From NCBI GenBank assembly GCA_030141605.1, contig JAQGDQ010000746.1:75001-102795 (forward strand): a stretch of DNA of 27,795 nucleotides, written 5' to 3'. The position numbers and the translations under genes are program-made. Source of the stretch: Tubiluchus corallicola (lineage: Eukaryota > Priapulida > Priapulimorpha > Priapulimorphida > Tubiluchidae). Positions 1-11,677 of the stretch are shown here, one piece after another (positions within the stretch are counted from its first letter, which is position 1; each line of letters begins with the position of its first letter). The notes under the pieces were generated by a model. It saw only the letters and a program-made list of their open reading frames with translations. It was not told the DNA's origin and did not search any database.

Positions 1-361
1 TGGCCACACTGTATCTCGACACTAGGCGGAGGAGCTACACAAGCAGCCAACGGCTAGAGGGCGGAGGAGGTCAAGTGATCCATTGGCCATGTGTAGAGGA
101 GTAAACCTTCCAAATCAGGAGTGGAGCCCCGAAGGCGGACCAGTGCAGCATGCTCACTGACTCCGGCAGCTCCTGCAGCCAACCTGGTGCCAAACGTATC
201 GCTCCGCTTTCCTTTGGACTACACCAGCGAGGAAGAGAGGGGGTTCCTGTTGTCTGGGCAACTCAGGATCTCCATACACCTTGCCCAGGCGTGCACCCTG
301 GAGACGTTCAAGGATCGGACTCTCTTGGCGCACATTCCATTGTCTTCCGAGACAGAAGGAT
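1..361 (+). mobile_element. Probable 3' end of a retroelement (GC-rich)
   Basis: This block is clearly richer in GC than the AT-rich DNA after it and runs directly into an (ACA)n tract, the layout of a non-LTR element 3' end with a microsatellite tail. Two short overlapping frames are open across 121-420, but neither matches a domain I recognise and both begin at non-ATG codons. I see no reverse transcriptase motif. The left end lies outside the window. It could instead be a degenerate host exon. The assignment is inference from composition and tail only. Confidence 0.3.

Positions 362-401
<40 letters not shown>
362..401. repeat. (ACA)n microsatellite
   Basis: About 13 ACA units. They could be the tail of the plus-strand element on the left, or the (TTG)n tail of the minus-strand SINE on the right, because both end here. 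Confidence 0.9.
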
Positions 402-547
402 GCAACACTTACAAGAATATAGATAAGGACGAAACGCATACAGCGAATAACATCTAGGGTTGATCTTACACGCGCTGGCAACCGCCAGAATCGAACTCAA
501 GACTGAGTGCTTGCAGTCCCAAATCAAAACCGCTCGGCTAGACAAAT
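402..547 (-). mobile_element. tRNA-derived SINE, Leu/Ser-tRNA-like head
   Basis: Read on the minus strand, 540-530 is TAGCCGAGCGG, a match to the RNA polymerase III A box, and 498-488 is GAGTTCGATTC, a close B box. The order and spacing are those of a tRNA, and the GAGCGG box resembles Leu/Ser tRNAs. The segment between does not fold into a convincing complete cloverleaf. The body continues to the (TTG)n tract at 401-362, as expected for a SINE with a simple-repeat tail. An isolated tRNA pseudogene is the alternative. Confidence 0.45.
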
Positions 548-1265
548 CCGGATGAAAATTTATCTGCTTACAAAACAGCGGAAAACAATATTTTGTCTAG
601 CGAAAATGTTGGTTAAACTTCTGCTATGCTGTAATATACCTTTTAGATGTACCCTGTTAAAGAGTTAGTTACTTCCTGTATAAGTTGTTACAGAGTTTAC
701 CTTTTCCGCTCCGGGTAAGTGCCCTTTTCTTACATCTCTCCTACATTTTTGTAGCTTTGAAATGCAATTTACATTTTCTTAGTGAAATGCTGTTTAATGT
801 TATTTATTTTTGCAAATTTTTATATTGAACTCTATTTTTTTAGATTTAATAGATTTATTTGGCAATAAACATATACATATACATTACATGTGCATCGATA
901 ATCAGTTTTTGTTAATACAAAATTATGATACAATTCATGAATTCTGTGCTGGAGACCTAAGAAGCTAGCTTATGGTAGGCCACTAGAATTAGTTACGAAA
1001 AATCTTACAATATATACAGATACAATATTACAATTTGTACAAATATAAATACGGGTGGGAAGTAATAAAAATATTATTATACTAGAGGGGAAGTTTTTGA
1101 AAATGAAAAACAACAAATCATGATTGAGTGATCAGTTATATGTTTCAAGTAAGTTTAATTTATAATTTTTTTTTTTAATATGGACAGCGAGTTGGCATTT
1201 TTAATAGCTGGAGCAATTGAATTCCGTATGTAAGGGCCATGTGTTTATGCATGTGTGTGTACATG
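548..1265. other. AT-rich intergenic DNA, nothing recognised
   Basis: No open frame of note, no RNA gene signature and no tandem array on either strand. It contains scattered AATAAA-like and A/T runs only. Confidence 0.6.
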
Positions 1266-1886
1266 TATAGGTTTTACATGTCAAATGCAGACCTGCGTTA
1301 ACTCAAATGTAGATTTAGGTAATTAAAATGTGTCTTGGTAACTCAAATGTAGACGTAGGTAGTTCAAATGTGTTAACAATGGTTTTCAAGAAATCTTAAG
1401 CGTTTATGGTAAGTGAAATGTAGACACATGTCAAGTCAAATGTGACATTAGTATCTCAAATGTGGACAGGTGTTAAAGTTTAAGGATATTAAATTTAATC
1501 TTCTTTAATTTCAATTTAATAATTGCTCCTAAGTCAAAATAACAACGTTATAGGCCTACTAATAGATGCACTATCTTTGGTTTATCTTTTTCTAATTTGC
1601 ACTTAAATAACTTAATTACCGATTTATTCAAAGTAATGCATCTAAATTTGACTTACCTAAGTCACATTTGAGTTACCAAAACACATTCGAAATTCCTGTC
1701 TACATTTGACTTACCTAAGTCACATTTGAGTTACCAAAACACATTCGAAATTCCTATGTCTACATTTGACTTACCTAAGTCACATTTGAGTTACCAAAAC
1801 ACATTCGAAATTCCTGTGTCTACATTTGACTTACCTAAGTCACATTTGAACTTTCCTGTGTCTACATTTGACGTGTAAAACCTATA
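1266..1886. mobile_element. Fold-back / MITE-like element with 27-bp terminal inverted repeats
   Basis: The left end (1266-1292) and right end (1860-1886) are inverted repeats starting TATAGGTTTTACA and matching at 25 of 27 positions. Both ends sit in TA-rich flanks (TATA), compatible with a TA target site. Both arms are packed with TCAAATGT-type motifs, as TCAAATGT on the left and ACATTTGA on the right, so the arms pair well beyond the ends. The right arm holds about three 58-60 bp direct repeats (around 1699-1860). The middle (about 1470-1640) is AT-rich with no coding potential, so the element is non-autonomous. Confidence 0.6.
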
Positions 1887-2262
1887 TAAGCTGACTAAAA
1901 TGAAATATAAAATAGTTGTGCCTTCATTTTCTTAACAGGTAAACATGGATTACGGGTTTCGTTTCTTAATGTAGCCTGAATGTAGCCATGAACCTCATTG
2001 TCTCTGTAACTCAATCTCTTCTCGTTCTATGTTTGCAAAAGCTTAATTATATTCAATTCCAGCTTGCTCTTTGATACCGGATTAGTGAGGGCGTCTGATC
2101 AGAGGCAAGAACCAATGTTATTAGCTCCTCTGAATGGGAGACGAACAGAGGTAAGATCGGGTTGAATATTCAAGCGGTGATAATGAATTCTCCTCTTTTC
2201 CACAATGTTGAAATGGCGGCCCTCGCTCGTCCATTGCTAATTATTATTAAGGCGTCTGACGA
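1887..2262. other. Intergenic, nothing recognised
   Basis: Mixed-composition DNA. There is a donor-like AGAGGTAAG near 2149 but no supporting exon, and no array or RNA gene. Confidence 0.5.
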
Positions 2263-2379
2263 ATTCGTGTTTCTGACGCATGCGCAGAAGAACATCGTAA
2301 AATTCGTGTTTCTGACACATGCGCAGAAGAACATCGTAAAATTCGTGTTTCTGACGCATGCGCAGAAGAACATCGTAGG
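2263..2379. repeat. Three 39-bp tandem repeats with an NRF1-like palindrome
   Basis: Units start at 2263, 2302 and 2341. Each holds TTCTGACGCATGCGCAGAA (ACACATGC in the second), a near-palindrome in which CGCATGCG is flanked by TTCTG and CAGAA with one extra A. The core is one mismatch from the NRF1 consensus YGCGCAYGCGCR. A fourth partial copy lies at 2855-2886, beyond the retroelement remnant. Confidence 0.85.
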
Positions 2380-2586
2380 ACAAATACCCACTATGGAACG
2401 AACTCTGTAATCAAACAAGCAATTCTACTTTGGAATTCTCTACCATTACAGGTTAAACAAATCAAGTCCCTATCGGCATTTAAAACAAAATTAAAATCAC
2501 TAATATTAACCAGATATGAAATACCATCACACCAGCACGACAACATACACACTAATTCAGAATTCATATATCCACGGCCATATTAA
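2374..2586 (+). pseudogene. Reverse-transcriptase ORF C-terminal remnant
   Basis: The frame through 2419-2586 encodes AILLWNSLPLQVKQIKSLSA, then FKTKLKSLI, and ends at TAA 2584. The pattern W-N-S-L-P, a spacer, S-L-x-x-F-K-x-x-L-K is the hallmark C-terminus of non-LTR retrotransposon ORF2 proteins of the CR1/L2/Jockey-like group. Upstream in the same frame is THYGTNSVIKQ, also typical just before WNSLP. The endonuclease and reverse transcriptase domains are missing, so this is a dead 5'-truncated copy. The family name is uncertain. Confidence 0.75.
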
Positions 2587-2816
2587 TTAAATCATAGTTT
2601 TTTTCATTTTTTGTGCATAGTTGTAAATACGTTTGATTTTATTCGTCGTTACTTTTCATTACTGCACTGTAGTTTAGATTGCACTGACGCATTTGCCTTT
2701 AGCAGTGTAAGTTTTTATTAACTAACACTGATTGATCATCTCTGTAAAGTTTTTATCAGTGATTATCAGTGTATTTTAATGGCAAATAAAGATTATTATA
2801 TATATATATATATATT
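2374..2816 (+). mobile_element. 5'-truncated non-LTR retrotransposon 3' end
   Basis: A coding remnant (to the stop at 2584-2586) is followed by a ~200-bp AT-rich 3' untranslated region and ends in AATAAAGATTATTATATATA. It sits between copies of the 39-bp repeat, so it probably inserted into that array. The 3' region around 2670-2715 (GCACTG..GACGCATTTG..AGCAGTGT) resembles 14085-14130, suggesting two members of one family in the window. I found no clear target-site duplication. Confidence 0.7.
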
Positions 2817-2886
2817 TCTTGTTAACTAATAATGCCTGTTCTTTTTGTTTTTGACGTGTTTCTGACGCATGCGCAGAAGAACAACG

Positions 2887-3297
2887 TTGTCCATAGAAGA
2901 GAAGCCGCTACTTTCTAGCGTCTTTTTGCTTTCATTTCATTGCCAAGAAACCCTTTTAATGGACCCTCTTTCTTCAACACGTCCACCCTAATGCTCTTCG
3001 TGTAAGAGACGCTTTATGAAGGAGGAAATATTTTTTCCATCTCGAAAGAAGAAACGTGAGAAAGTAAGCTTTTTCTCAATGCGACCATGTTTGTTTAAAA
3101 GCAAACGTGACACTCAGATGCCCCAGGTCAGATGATCAAACAAGCCACTAAGTTAAGTTGGCAATTATTAGTAAATCATTTTAAAGTATTTTATTTCTTA
3201 AGTCTCCATTAGGTGAGTGTCGCTCAACCTTATTGGATAAAAATCTGAATTGTGAACTTTATTGTAGTTTCTGCTTGCTAGTTCCACAGGTTAATAG
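2887..3297. other. Intergenic spacer, nothing recognised
   Basis: No coding frame, array or RNA gene. It lies between the 39-bp repeat remnant and the large 19-bp satellite. Confidence 0.5.
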
Positions 3298-4570
3298 AGT
3301 CTTTAGATATACCGGAAGTCTTTAGATATACCGGAAGTCTTTAGATATACCGGAAGTCTTTAGATATACCGGAAGTCTTTAGATATGCCGGAAGTCTTTA
3401 GATATGCCGGAAGTCTTTAGATATACCGGAAGTCTTTAGATATGTAGGAAGTCTTTAGATATACCGGAAATCTTTAGATATGCCGGAAGTCTTTAGATAT
3501 GCCGGAAGTCTTTAGATATACCGGAAGTGTTTAGATATGCCGGAAGTCTTTAGATATGCCGGAAGTCTTTAGATATACCGGAAGTCTTTAGATATGCCGG
3601 AAGTCTTTAGATATACCGGAAGTCTTTAGATATGCCGGAAGTCTTTAGATATGCCGGAAGTCTTTAGATATGCAGGAAGTCTTTAGATATGCCGGAAGTC
3701 TTTAGATATGCCGGAAGTCTTTAGATATACTGGAAGTCTTTAGATATGCCGGAAGTCTTTAGATATGCCGGAAGTCTTTAGATATGCCGGAAGTCTTTAG
3801 ATATACTGGAAGTCTTTAGATATGCCGGAAGTCTTTAGATATGCCGGAAGTCTTTAGATATGCCGGAAGTCTTTAGATATACTGGAAGTCTTTAGATATG
3901 CCGGAAGTCTTTAGATATGCCGGAAGTCTTTAGATATGCCGGAAGTCTTTAGATATACTGGAAGTCTTTAGATATGCCGGAAGTCTTTAGATATGCCGGA
4001 AGTCTTTAGATATGCCGGAAGTCTTTAGATATACTGGAAGTCTTTAGATATGCCGGAAGTCTTTAGATATGCCGGAAGTCTTTAGATATGCCGGAAGTCT
4101 TTAGATATACTGGAAGTCTTTAGATATGCCGGAAGTCTTTAGATATGCCGGAAGTCTTTAGATATGCCGGAAGTCTTTAGATATACTGGAAGTCTTTAGA
4201 TATGCCGGAAGTCTTTAGATATGCCGGAAGTCTTTAGATATGCCGGAAGTCTTTAGATATACTGGAAGTCTTTAGATATGCCGGAAGTCTTTAGATATGC
4301 CGGAAGTCTTTAGATATGCCGGAAGTCTTTAGATATACTGGAAGTCTTTAGATATGCCGGAAGTCTTTAGATATGCCGGAAGTCTTTAGATATGCCGGAA
4401 GTCTTTAGATATGCTGGAAGTCTTTAGATATGCCGGAAGTCTTTAGATATGCCGGAAGTCTTTAGATATGCCGGAAGTCTTTAGATATACTGGAAGTCTT
4501 TAGATATGCCGGAAGTCTTTAGATATGCCGGAAGTCTTTAGATATACCGGAAGTCTTTAGATATGCTGGA
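3298..4570. repeat. 19-bp satellite, 67 copies, with 76-bp higher-order repeat
   Basis: The consensus unit is AGTCTTTAGATATGCCGGA. The array is 1273 bp, exactly 67 units with no net indels. Units differ at a few sites only: ATGCC, ATACC, ATACT and rare ATGTA/ATGCA/ATGCT. From about 3727 the ATACT variant recurs every 76 bp (3727, 3803, 3879, 3955, 4031, 4107, 4183, 4259, 4335, an ATGCT at 4411, then 4487), separated by three ATGCC units. This is a tetrameric higher-order repeat. Most unit junctions create CCGGAAGT, the ETS-family core site. Confidence 0.97.
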
Positions 4571-4639
4571 AAACAGCATTCGTGTCACTAGTTTTAATAT
4601 CTTGTACAATTCAACTCTTGTTGTAATTTTCAGTCACTA

Positions 4640-4922
4640 GCGGGCAGTCGTTGTTGTCGTTGTCGTTGTCATTGTTGTCGTTGTTGTTGTTGTTGTTGCT
4701 GTCATGCTCGTCGTCGTCGTTATCGTTGTTGTTGTTGTTGCTGCTGCTGCTGTTGCTGTTGTCGTTGTCATTGTCTTTGTCATTGTTGTAGTTGTCATCG
4801 TCGTCGTTGTTGTTGTTGTTGTCGTCGTCGTTGTTGTCATTGTCGTCGTCGTCGTTGTTGTTGTCATTGTCGTTGTTGTTGTTGTCGTTGTTGTTGTTGC
4901 TGCTGTCGTCGTTCTTATCGTT
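4640..4922. repeat. Imperfect (GTT/GTC)n trinucleotide array
   Basis: An interrupted GTT/GTC/GCT/ATT trinucleotide tract. Open frames on both strands here (poly-V, poly-T, poly-S/L) are products of the triplet repeat and not genes. Confidence 0.95.
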
Positions 4923-4931
4923 TCTGTCTGA

Positions 4932-6030
4932 AGTTGCAGAGGTTTTCCCACGTTCAATGTGTCAATTTCTTTTCCAAAAAGAGATTAGAAGTTTTAGCTA
5001 ACATAACAAATAATAAAAGAATGCACTAAAAGCAAAAACTGGCTGTTCTTTTGATGAAGCCATGCTATTTCATGACTTAAGGTTACAAAAAGACACTAAG
5101 AAAGTTCTCAGAAACCAGATGAGGGAATGTGAGAAGTGAGCCCACTCAGTCCAGTTAAAATGCTAGATTATAAAAGTACTCGTTTTACTCGAGCCTAAAG
5201 CAACGTATTTAATTAAGAGACAGAATACCATCTGTGTTATATTCGTACTGTTTGCTTATATATATATAAGAATATTCTATATTCTTAGCCTGCTTCTTTC
5301 TTCCTGTTTGCTCACTCTAAGTTTAACACAAGACTGATACTTATCATAAAAAATAAAGTCTGTTATGATGAGAAATGGCAGCGCTCAATTTATTATTTAA
5401 CACAATTCGCCTTTATTGCATTTCTTCACGGAAAGACCAACACTATTATCTTTTCACTCACGCGTTGACTTAATCCTATTATATTCGAACAAAAGGTGAG
5501 ATGTAGGAAGACTCCTCCGCACATATATACTTGATGCTTGGGTTAATAATGCTATAATAATGCTATAAATGCTTTTGCAAATCTTATCTCGGATGAATTC
5601 CTATCGTCCGTATATAAACAGTCTGTTGGTGAGGAAATTTTACAACTCTCGTCGTGTTTTCTATATGCTGCTTTGTTTTTGTTTACGATTATGTGAATTT
5701 ACATTAGAATTGGTAATTATGTTTCTTACTATTGTACTCGCTGTTTTTCAATGTGTAAAATGTGTGTAGATTTTTGTTACTAAGTATTAAAATATGTTCG
5801 TTATCTTTTATTGTGCATGTATGTAGTGTTGGATTATAATTTGTAACTATGTCTATTGTATATGATCGTTGTCGTTCAATCTGTCTCATGCGTTGGATTC
5901 TAAATTATATATATATATATGTGAATATGTTTAATACGTTGTAAATGCTTTTATAAATTTTAAACATATCCCTACAAATATAGGGAATGTATTCTGCATA
6001 TTGTTTTTAAAAATAAAGAATAATGATAAT
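4932..6030. other. AT-rich intergenic DNA, nothing recognised
   Basis: It contains short TA runs (about 5261-5268 and 5908-5920) and a small perfect hairpin AAGAATAT-TCT-ATATTCTT near 5268. The short frame at 5569-5769 lacks any recognisable domain or good start context and is probably chance. Confidence 0.5.
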
Positions 6031-6390
<360 letters not shown>

Positions 6391-6550
6391 AGTAGTACTT
6401 CTTAATTTGCTTCTTATGGCTTAATAATTAATTGCGGTAGCTTTGAATAATTTGTTGGAAAATAATTAGATATTTTTAGTCTCAAACCAAAGACAATTGC
6501 TTGACTAAGCATTTTTAGTACAACGACGCTCTAGAAATGGTCGCGACTCT

Positions 6551-7230
6551 AGACAAGAATACGACTTCAGTGTCACTGCAATGGCTTCATCCATTGTTGA
6601 GTACGACTTTAGTGTCACTGCAATGGCTTCATACATTGTTGAATACGACTTTAGTGTCACTGCAAGGGCTTCATACATTGTTGAATACGAGTTTAGTGTC
6701 ACTGCAATGGCTTCATCCATTGTTGAATACGACTTTAGTGTCACTGCAAGGGCTTCATACATTGTTGAATACGAGTTTAGTGTCACTGCAATGGCTTCAT
6801 ACATTGTTGAATACGAGTTTAGTGTCACTGCAATGGCTTCATACATTGCTGAGTACGACTTCAGTGTCACTGCAATGGCTTCATACATTGTTGAATACGA
6901 CTTTAGTGGCACTGCAATGGCTTCATACATTGTTGAATACGACTTTAGTGGCACTGCAATGGCTTCATACATTGTTGAATACGACTTTAGTGTCACTGCA
7001 AGGGCTTCATACATTGTTGAATACGACTTTAGTGTCACTGCAATGGCTTCATACATTGCTGAGTACGACTTCAGTGTCACTGCAATGGCTTCGTACATTG
7101 TTGAATACGACTTCAGTGTCACTGCAATGGCTTCATACATTGTTGAATACGACTTTAGTGGCACTGCAATGGCTTCATACATTGTTGAATACGACCTTAG
7201 AGTCAATGCAATGGCTTCATACATTGTTGC
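6551..7230. repeat. 42-bp minisatellite, about 16 copies
   Basis: The period is 42 bp, with motifs TCACTGCAATGGCTTCATAC and ATTGTTGAATACGACTTTAG. Because 42 is a multiple of 3 and the unit lacks stops in three of its six frames, long open frames appear on both strands (6505-7224 minus, 6537-7238 and 6581-7255 plus). The minus frame reads as 14-residue modules, MYEAIAVTLKSYST. Unit variation (GTC/GGC, AAT/GAG, ACG/AGG) spreads over codon positions without clear synonymous bias, so I treat it as non-coding. Confidence 0.95.
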
Positions 7231-7710
7231 TTATCTAAGGTTAAGTACAAGCTGATAGTGACACGGTACAGAGATTATCTCGATTGCACAACTCTCGTGT
7301 ATAAGAACTGATCGAAGGCCATTGTCACATATTGGCTTACTAGTTTCATGATATTGGAAAGCCGTCTTACAAAAGTACCTTTATGAGTAATGAAGCGTGA
7401 CCGAGTCGAGACAAAGGCTGGGTTTGTTTGCCAGCTTTATCTTACCTGACTTTGTCCTGTTGACGTAAATATAAACTGCAGTATGAACGGCGTATTTAAG
7501 CAACATACGTCTACCGTGAAGCGCACTTTCAGCATTGAGCAAACTGTACGATGAAAATGGAATTAGTCGAAAAAATTTAATGCTAAATCAGGATTAAGAG
7601 TCAAGATTGACCATTGCTGGATTACTGCTGCGTTTACCTTACTGAAGGCAGATTTCTTTTATTTTAGAATTCTGCCTGCCCAGTGTCTACAATAGACGTG
7701 ACGGGCGTAT
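7231..7710. other. Intergenic; possible retroelement end before (GAT)n
   Basis: No gene seen. The last ~40 bases (GACGTGACGGGCGTATGAG then GATGATG) look like a retroelement 3' end running into its tail, but nothing more supports this. Confidence 0.35.
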
Positions 7711-7711
7711 G

Positions 7712-7751
<40 letters not shown>

Positions 7752-7778
7752 CGATGATGATGATGATGGTGATGATGA
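7711..7778. repeat. (GAT)n microsatellite
   Basis: About 20 GAT units with three interruptions (ACG, GGT, GAC). Confidence 0.95.
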
Positions 7779-7895
7779 CATGTATTTTCTTTATTCTGGA
7801 TTACTTTGTTATATAGTAAATGTCATAATTTTAAAATTTAATAATATTTCCTAAATTAAACTGATAACATTAATGCCCACCAGTGTTTAAGAATC

Positions 7896-8466
7896 GTTTT
7901 ATCTATATTCGGTAAATGATCTATCTATATTCGGTAAATGTAGATCTAATCGGTATATCTAGGTCTATCTATAATCGGTAAATGTAGATATAATCGGTAT
8001 ATCTAGGTCTATCTATATTCGGTAAATGTAGATCTATTCGGTATATCTAGATCTATCTATATTCCGTAAATGTAGATCTATTCGGTATATCTAGATCTAT
8101 CTATATTCGGTAAATGTAGATCTATTCGGTATATCTAGATCTATCTATATTCGGTAAATGTAGATCTATTCGCTATATCTAGATCTATCTATATTCCGTA
8201 AATGTAGATCTATTCGCTATATCTAGATCTATCTATATTCCGTAAATGTAGATCTATTCGGTATATCTAGATCTATCTATATTCGGTAACTGTAGATCTA
8301 TTCGCTATATCTGGAGCTATCTATATTCGGTAAATGTAGATCTATTCGGTATATCTAGATCTATCTATATTCGGTAGATGTAGATCTATTCGGTATATCT
8401 AGATCTATCTATATTCGGTAAATGTAGATCTATTCGGTATATCTAGATCTATCTATATTCGGTAAA
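7896..8466. repeat. 44-bp minisatellite, about 13 copies
   Basis: The consensus contains CTATCTATATTCGGTAAATG followed by TAGATCTATTCGGTATATCT. The first units carry TAATCGG variants and small length differences, while later ones are regular at 44 bp. Each unit contains two related TATTCGGTA half-motifs, so the 44-mer itself arose from a shorter ~22-bp ancestor. Confidence 0.93.
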
Positions 8467-8748
8467 GGATAGCAGACTAGGTGACTTTATAGTCTTTTCA
8501 CTATCCTTTCTCTAGTTCTAGATCTATCTATTCATTTTAACCATTCTTCAAAACTTATTAGTGATTCTGTTATTAATCATGTTTTATTGTAGTATTAAAA
8601 AGAGATAAATAAATTAAAATTGAATTGAGGTATGTCATGTGGCATGAATCAGTTGACAGACTAAAAAATCGAAGCTGCGCGGGTCACATAATCAAATTTA
8701 TGTTACCACTTTTACATTTTTTGTCAGTCTTACTAGAGTGAGTTTTTT

Positions 8749-9004
8749 CGACCAGACGGTTTAGTCTAGTGGTAATGCGCCTGCTTTCCGTCTGGGAGGT
8801 CGTGAGTTCGAACCAGCGGCCGGGTCATACCAAAGACTTTAAAAATGGTACCTGTTGTTGCCCTGCCTGACGCGTGGTATTTGGGGTAAAAGTGGGGTAA
8901 TAATAGTCTCTGTTATGTAGTTGTAGGTTGTTATTTACAGTCGGCGATAATAGCTCTTTGAGCTAATGTTAATTGTTGACCCAAAAGCCGACTTTAAATA
9001 AAGA
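8749..9004 (+). mobile_element. tRNA-derived SINE
   Basis: A tRNA-like head carries an A box TAGTCTAGTGG (8762-8772, full consensus match) and a B box GAGTTCGAACC (8804-8814). A ~175-bp unrelated body follows (about 8830-9000), ending in TTAAATAAAGATT and then a long (ATT)n tail. Head, body and simple-repeat tail define a SINE transcribed by RNA polymerase III and mobilised by a partner LINE. The stem pairing is too degraded for a functional tRNA. I cannot assign a SINE superfamily central domain by eye. Confidence 0.75.
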
Positions 9005-9646
<642 letters not shown>

Positions 9647-10945
9647 TTAAGCGATAAGAGCAAAATAAACCCAACATACTGAGTAGCCTGATCTTTCCTT
9701 TACCACACCACAAACAGTTTAAGTGATAAGAGCAAAATAAACCCAACATGCTGAGTGACTTGTTCTTTCCTTTACCACACCACAAACAGTTTAAGTGATA
9801 AGAGCAAAATAAACCCAACATGCTGAGTGACTTGTTCTTTCCTTTACCACACCACAAACAGTTTAAGTGATAAGAGCAAAATAAACCCAACATGCTGAGT
9901 GACTTGTTCTTTCCTTTACCACACCACAAACAGTTTAAGTGATAAGAGCAAAATAAACCCAACATGCTGAGCGACTTGTTCTTTCCTTTACCACACCACA
10001 AACAGTTTAAGTGATAAGAGCAAAATAAACCCAACATACTGAGGGACTTGTTCTTTCCTTTACCACACCACAAACAGTTTAAGTGATAAGAGCAAAATAA
10101 ACCCAACATGCTGAATGACTTGTTCTTTCCTTTACCACACCACAAACAGTTTAAGTGATAAGAGCAAAATAAACCCAACATGCTGAGTGACTTGTTCTTT
10201 CTTTTACCACACCACAAACAGTTTAAGTGATAAGAGCAAAATAAACCCAACATGCTGAGTGACTTGTTCTTTCCTTTACCACACCACAAACAGTTTAAGT
10301 GATAAGAGCAAAATAAACCCAACATGCTGAGTGACTTGTTCTTTCGTTTACCACACCACAAACAGTTTAAGTGATAAGAGCAAAATAAACCCAACATGCT
10401 GAGTGACTTGTTCTTTCCTTTACCACACCACAAACAGTTTAAGTGATAAGAGCAAAATAAACCCAACATGCTGAATGACTTGTTCTTTCCTTTACCACAC
10501 CACAAACAGTTTAAGTGATAAGAGCAAATAAACCCAACATGCTGAGTGACTTGTTCTTTCTTTTACCACACCACAAACAGTTTAAGTGATAAGAGCAAAA
10601 TAAACCCAACATACTGAGTGACTTGTTCTTTCTTTTACCACACCACAAACAGTTTAAGTGATAAGAGCAAAATAAACCCAACATGCTGAGTGACTTGTTC
10701 TTTCCTTTACCACACCACAAACAGTTTAAGCGATAAGAGCAAAATAAACCCAACATACTGAGTGACTTGTTCTTTCCTTTACCACACCACAAACAGTTTA
10801 AGCGATAAGAGCAAAATAAACCCAACATGCTGAGTGACTTGTTCTTTCTTTTACCACACCACAAACAGTTTAAGTGATAAGAGCAAAATAAACCCAACAT
10901 ACAGAGAGACTTGTTCTTTCCTTTACCACACCACAAACAGTTTAA
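9647..10945. repeat. 72-bp minisatellite, 18 copies
   Basis: The plus-strand unit includes GTTTAAGTGATAAGAGCAAA, ATAAACCCAACATGCTGAGT and TTACCACACCACAAACA. Units recur at 72 bp from about 9700 to 10923. One unit (near 10526) lacks a single A, which breaks an otherwise continuous minus-strand open frame (10990 to 9597) into two. On that strand each unit reads as 24 residues with C-X2-C-X14-C-X2-H. The array is homogeneous and has no start or signal of its own, so coding is doubtful. Confidence 0.95.
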
Positions 10946-11227
10946 AATTTCAGTTCTCCCATCTACCTTAAAGCACAAAAAACCCTCCACTTACATTAAG
11001 CTTAAAGAATTCGTCTCTTCACATTTTATATCACTTACATGCTGCCTTTTTTCATGCAGGGTTTGCGTCAGCCGTAACGCTGTATAAAACGTGTAAATTT
11101 AAACTCCCGCGATGACCGTTAGGCGCAGCCATTTTAATGGTAGGTCGTTTTGATAACATTGAGTAAAGTTTGAAAAAACAATCAGAGCATTCGTAGCATA
11201 CATGTTGCTAATTAAGTAAAATTTTAA

Positions 11228-11640
11228 ATTACTATATCTTGTCAATAAGATTAAAAATACGTTTTTGGTTAGTGAGTGGCGCACCCTGGAGGGTGAGTCA
11301 GTGACATTTTAACAATTTGCACGCACATTTTAAATTATTATTTCTACTTACACAAGTCTTTACAGCAGGTAAATGAAATGCTAAGTAATATAGATTTGCA
11401 CGGAAATTTTTTTTGTGTTTCATAGTTTAACATTTCCTTTTCGTCCCCTGATTTACGTTGTGCGTACTGACATCATGTAATGGCGCCGTCGGAACAATAT
11501 TGCGGGAAATTTAAAAAGCAAACAAACGAAAATCGCTTTCATCGCGAATACGACATGTGCATAAAATTGCTGTAAAATAATATAATTTTTTAAAGCGATT
11601 TTTCTGAAACCTACTTCAGGCGCAAGGGTTCTTGTCCCTT
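11228..11640 (+). repeat. Dispersed ~415-bp repeat, copy A
   Basis: This stretch is the inverted counterpart of 14629-15043. Shared blocks include CTTGTCAATAAGATTAAAAA, TACGTTTTTGGTTAGTGAGT, ACATTTCCTTTTC, CCCCTGATTTACGTTGTGCG and the TTTTCTGAAACC end. Similarity is roughly 75-80% by eye. It has no coding potential and is probably a non-autonomous transposable element family. Clear terminal repeats or target duplications were not found. Confidence 0.75.
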
Positions 11641-11677
11641 AATTGCATAATTTCGTTTATTATGTCTAATTACTTAC

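Noticed and set aside
121-420. Short overlapping frames at the left end
   Set aside because: They start at non-ATG codons, run into an (ACA)n tract and show no domain; more likely part of a retroelement 3' end.
5569-5769. 66-codon plus-strand frame rich in hydrophobic residues
   Set aside because: AT-rich chance frame without a domain, splice signals or conservation evidence.
8749-8830. Functional tRNA gene
   Set aside because: A and B boxes are good, but the stems do not pair properly and a SINE body and tail follow.
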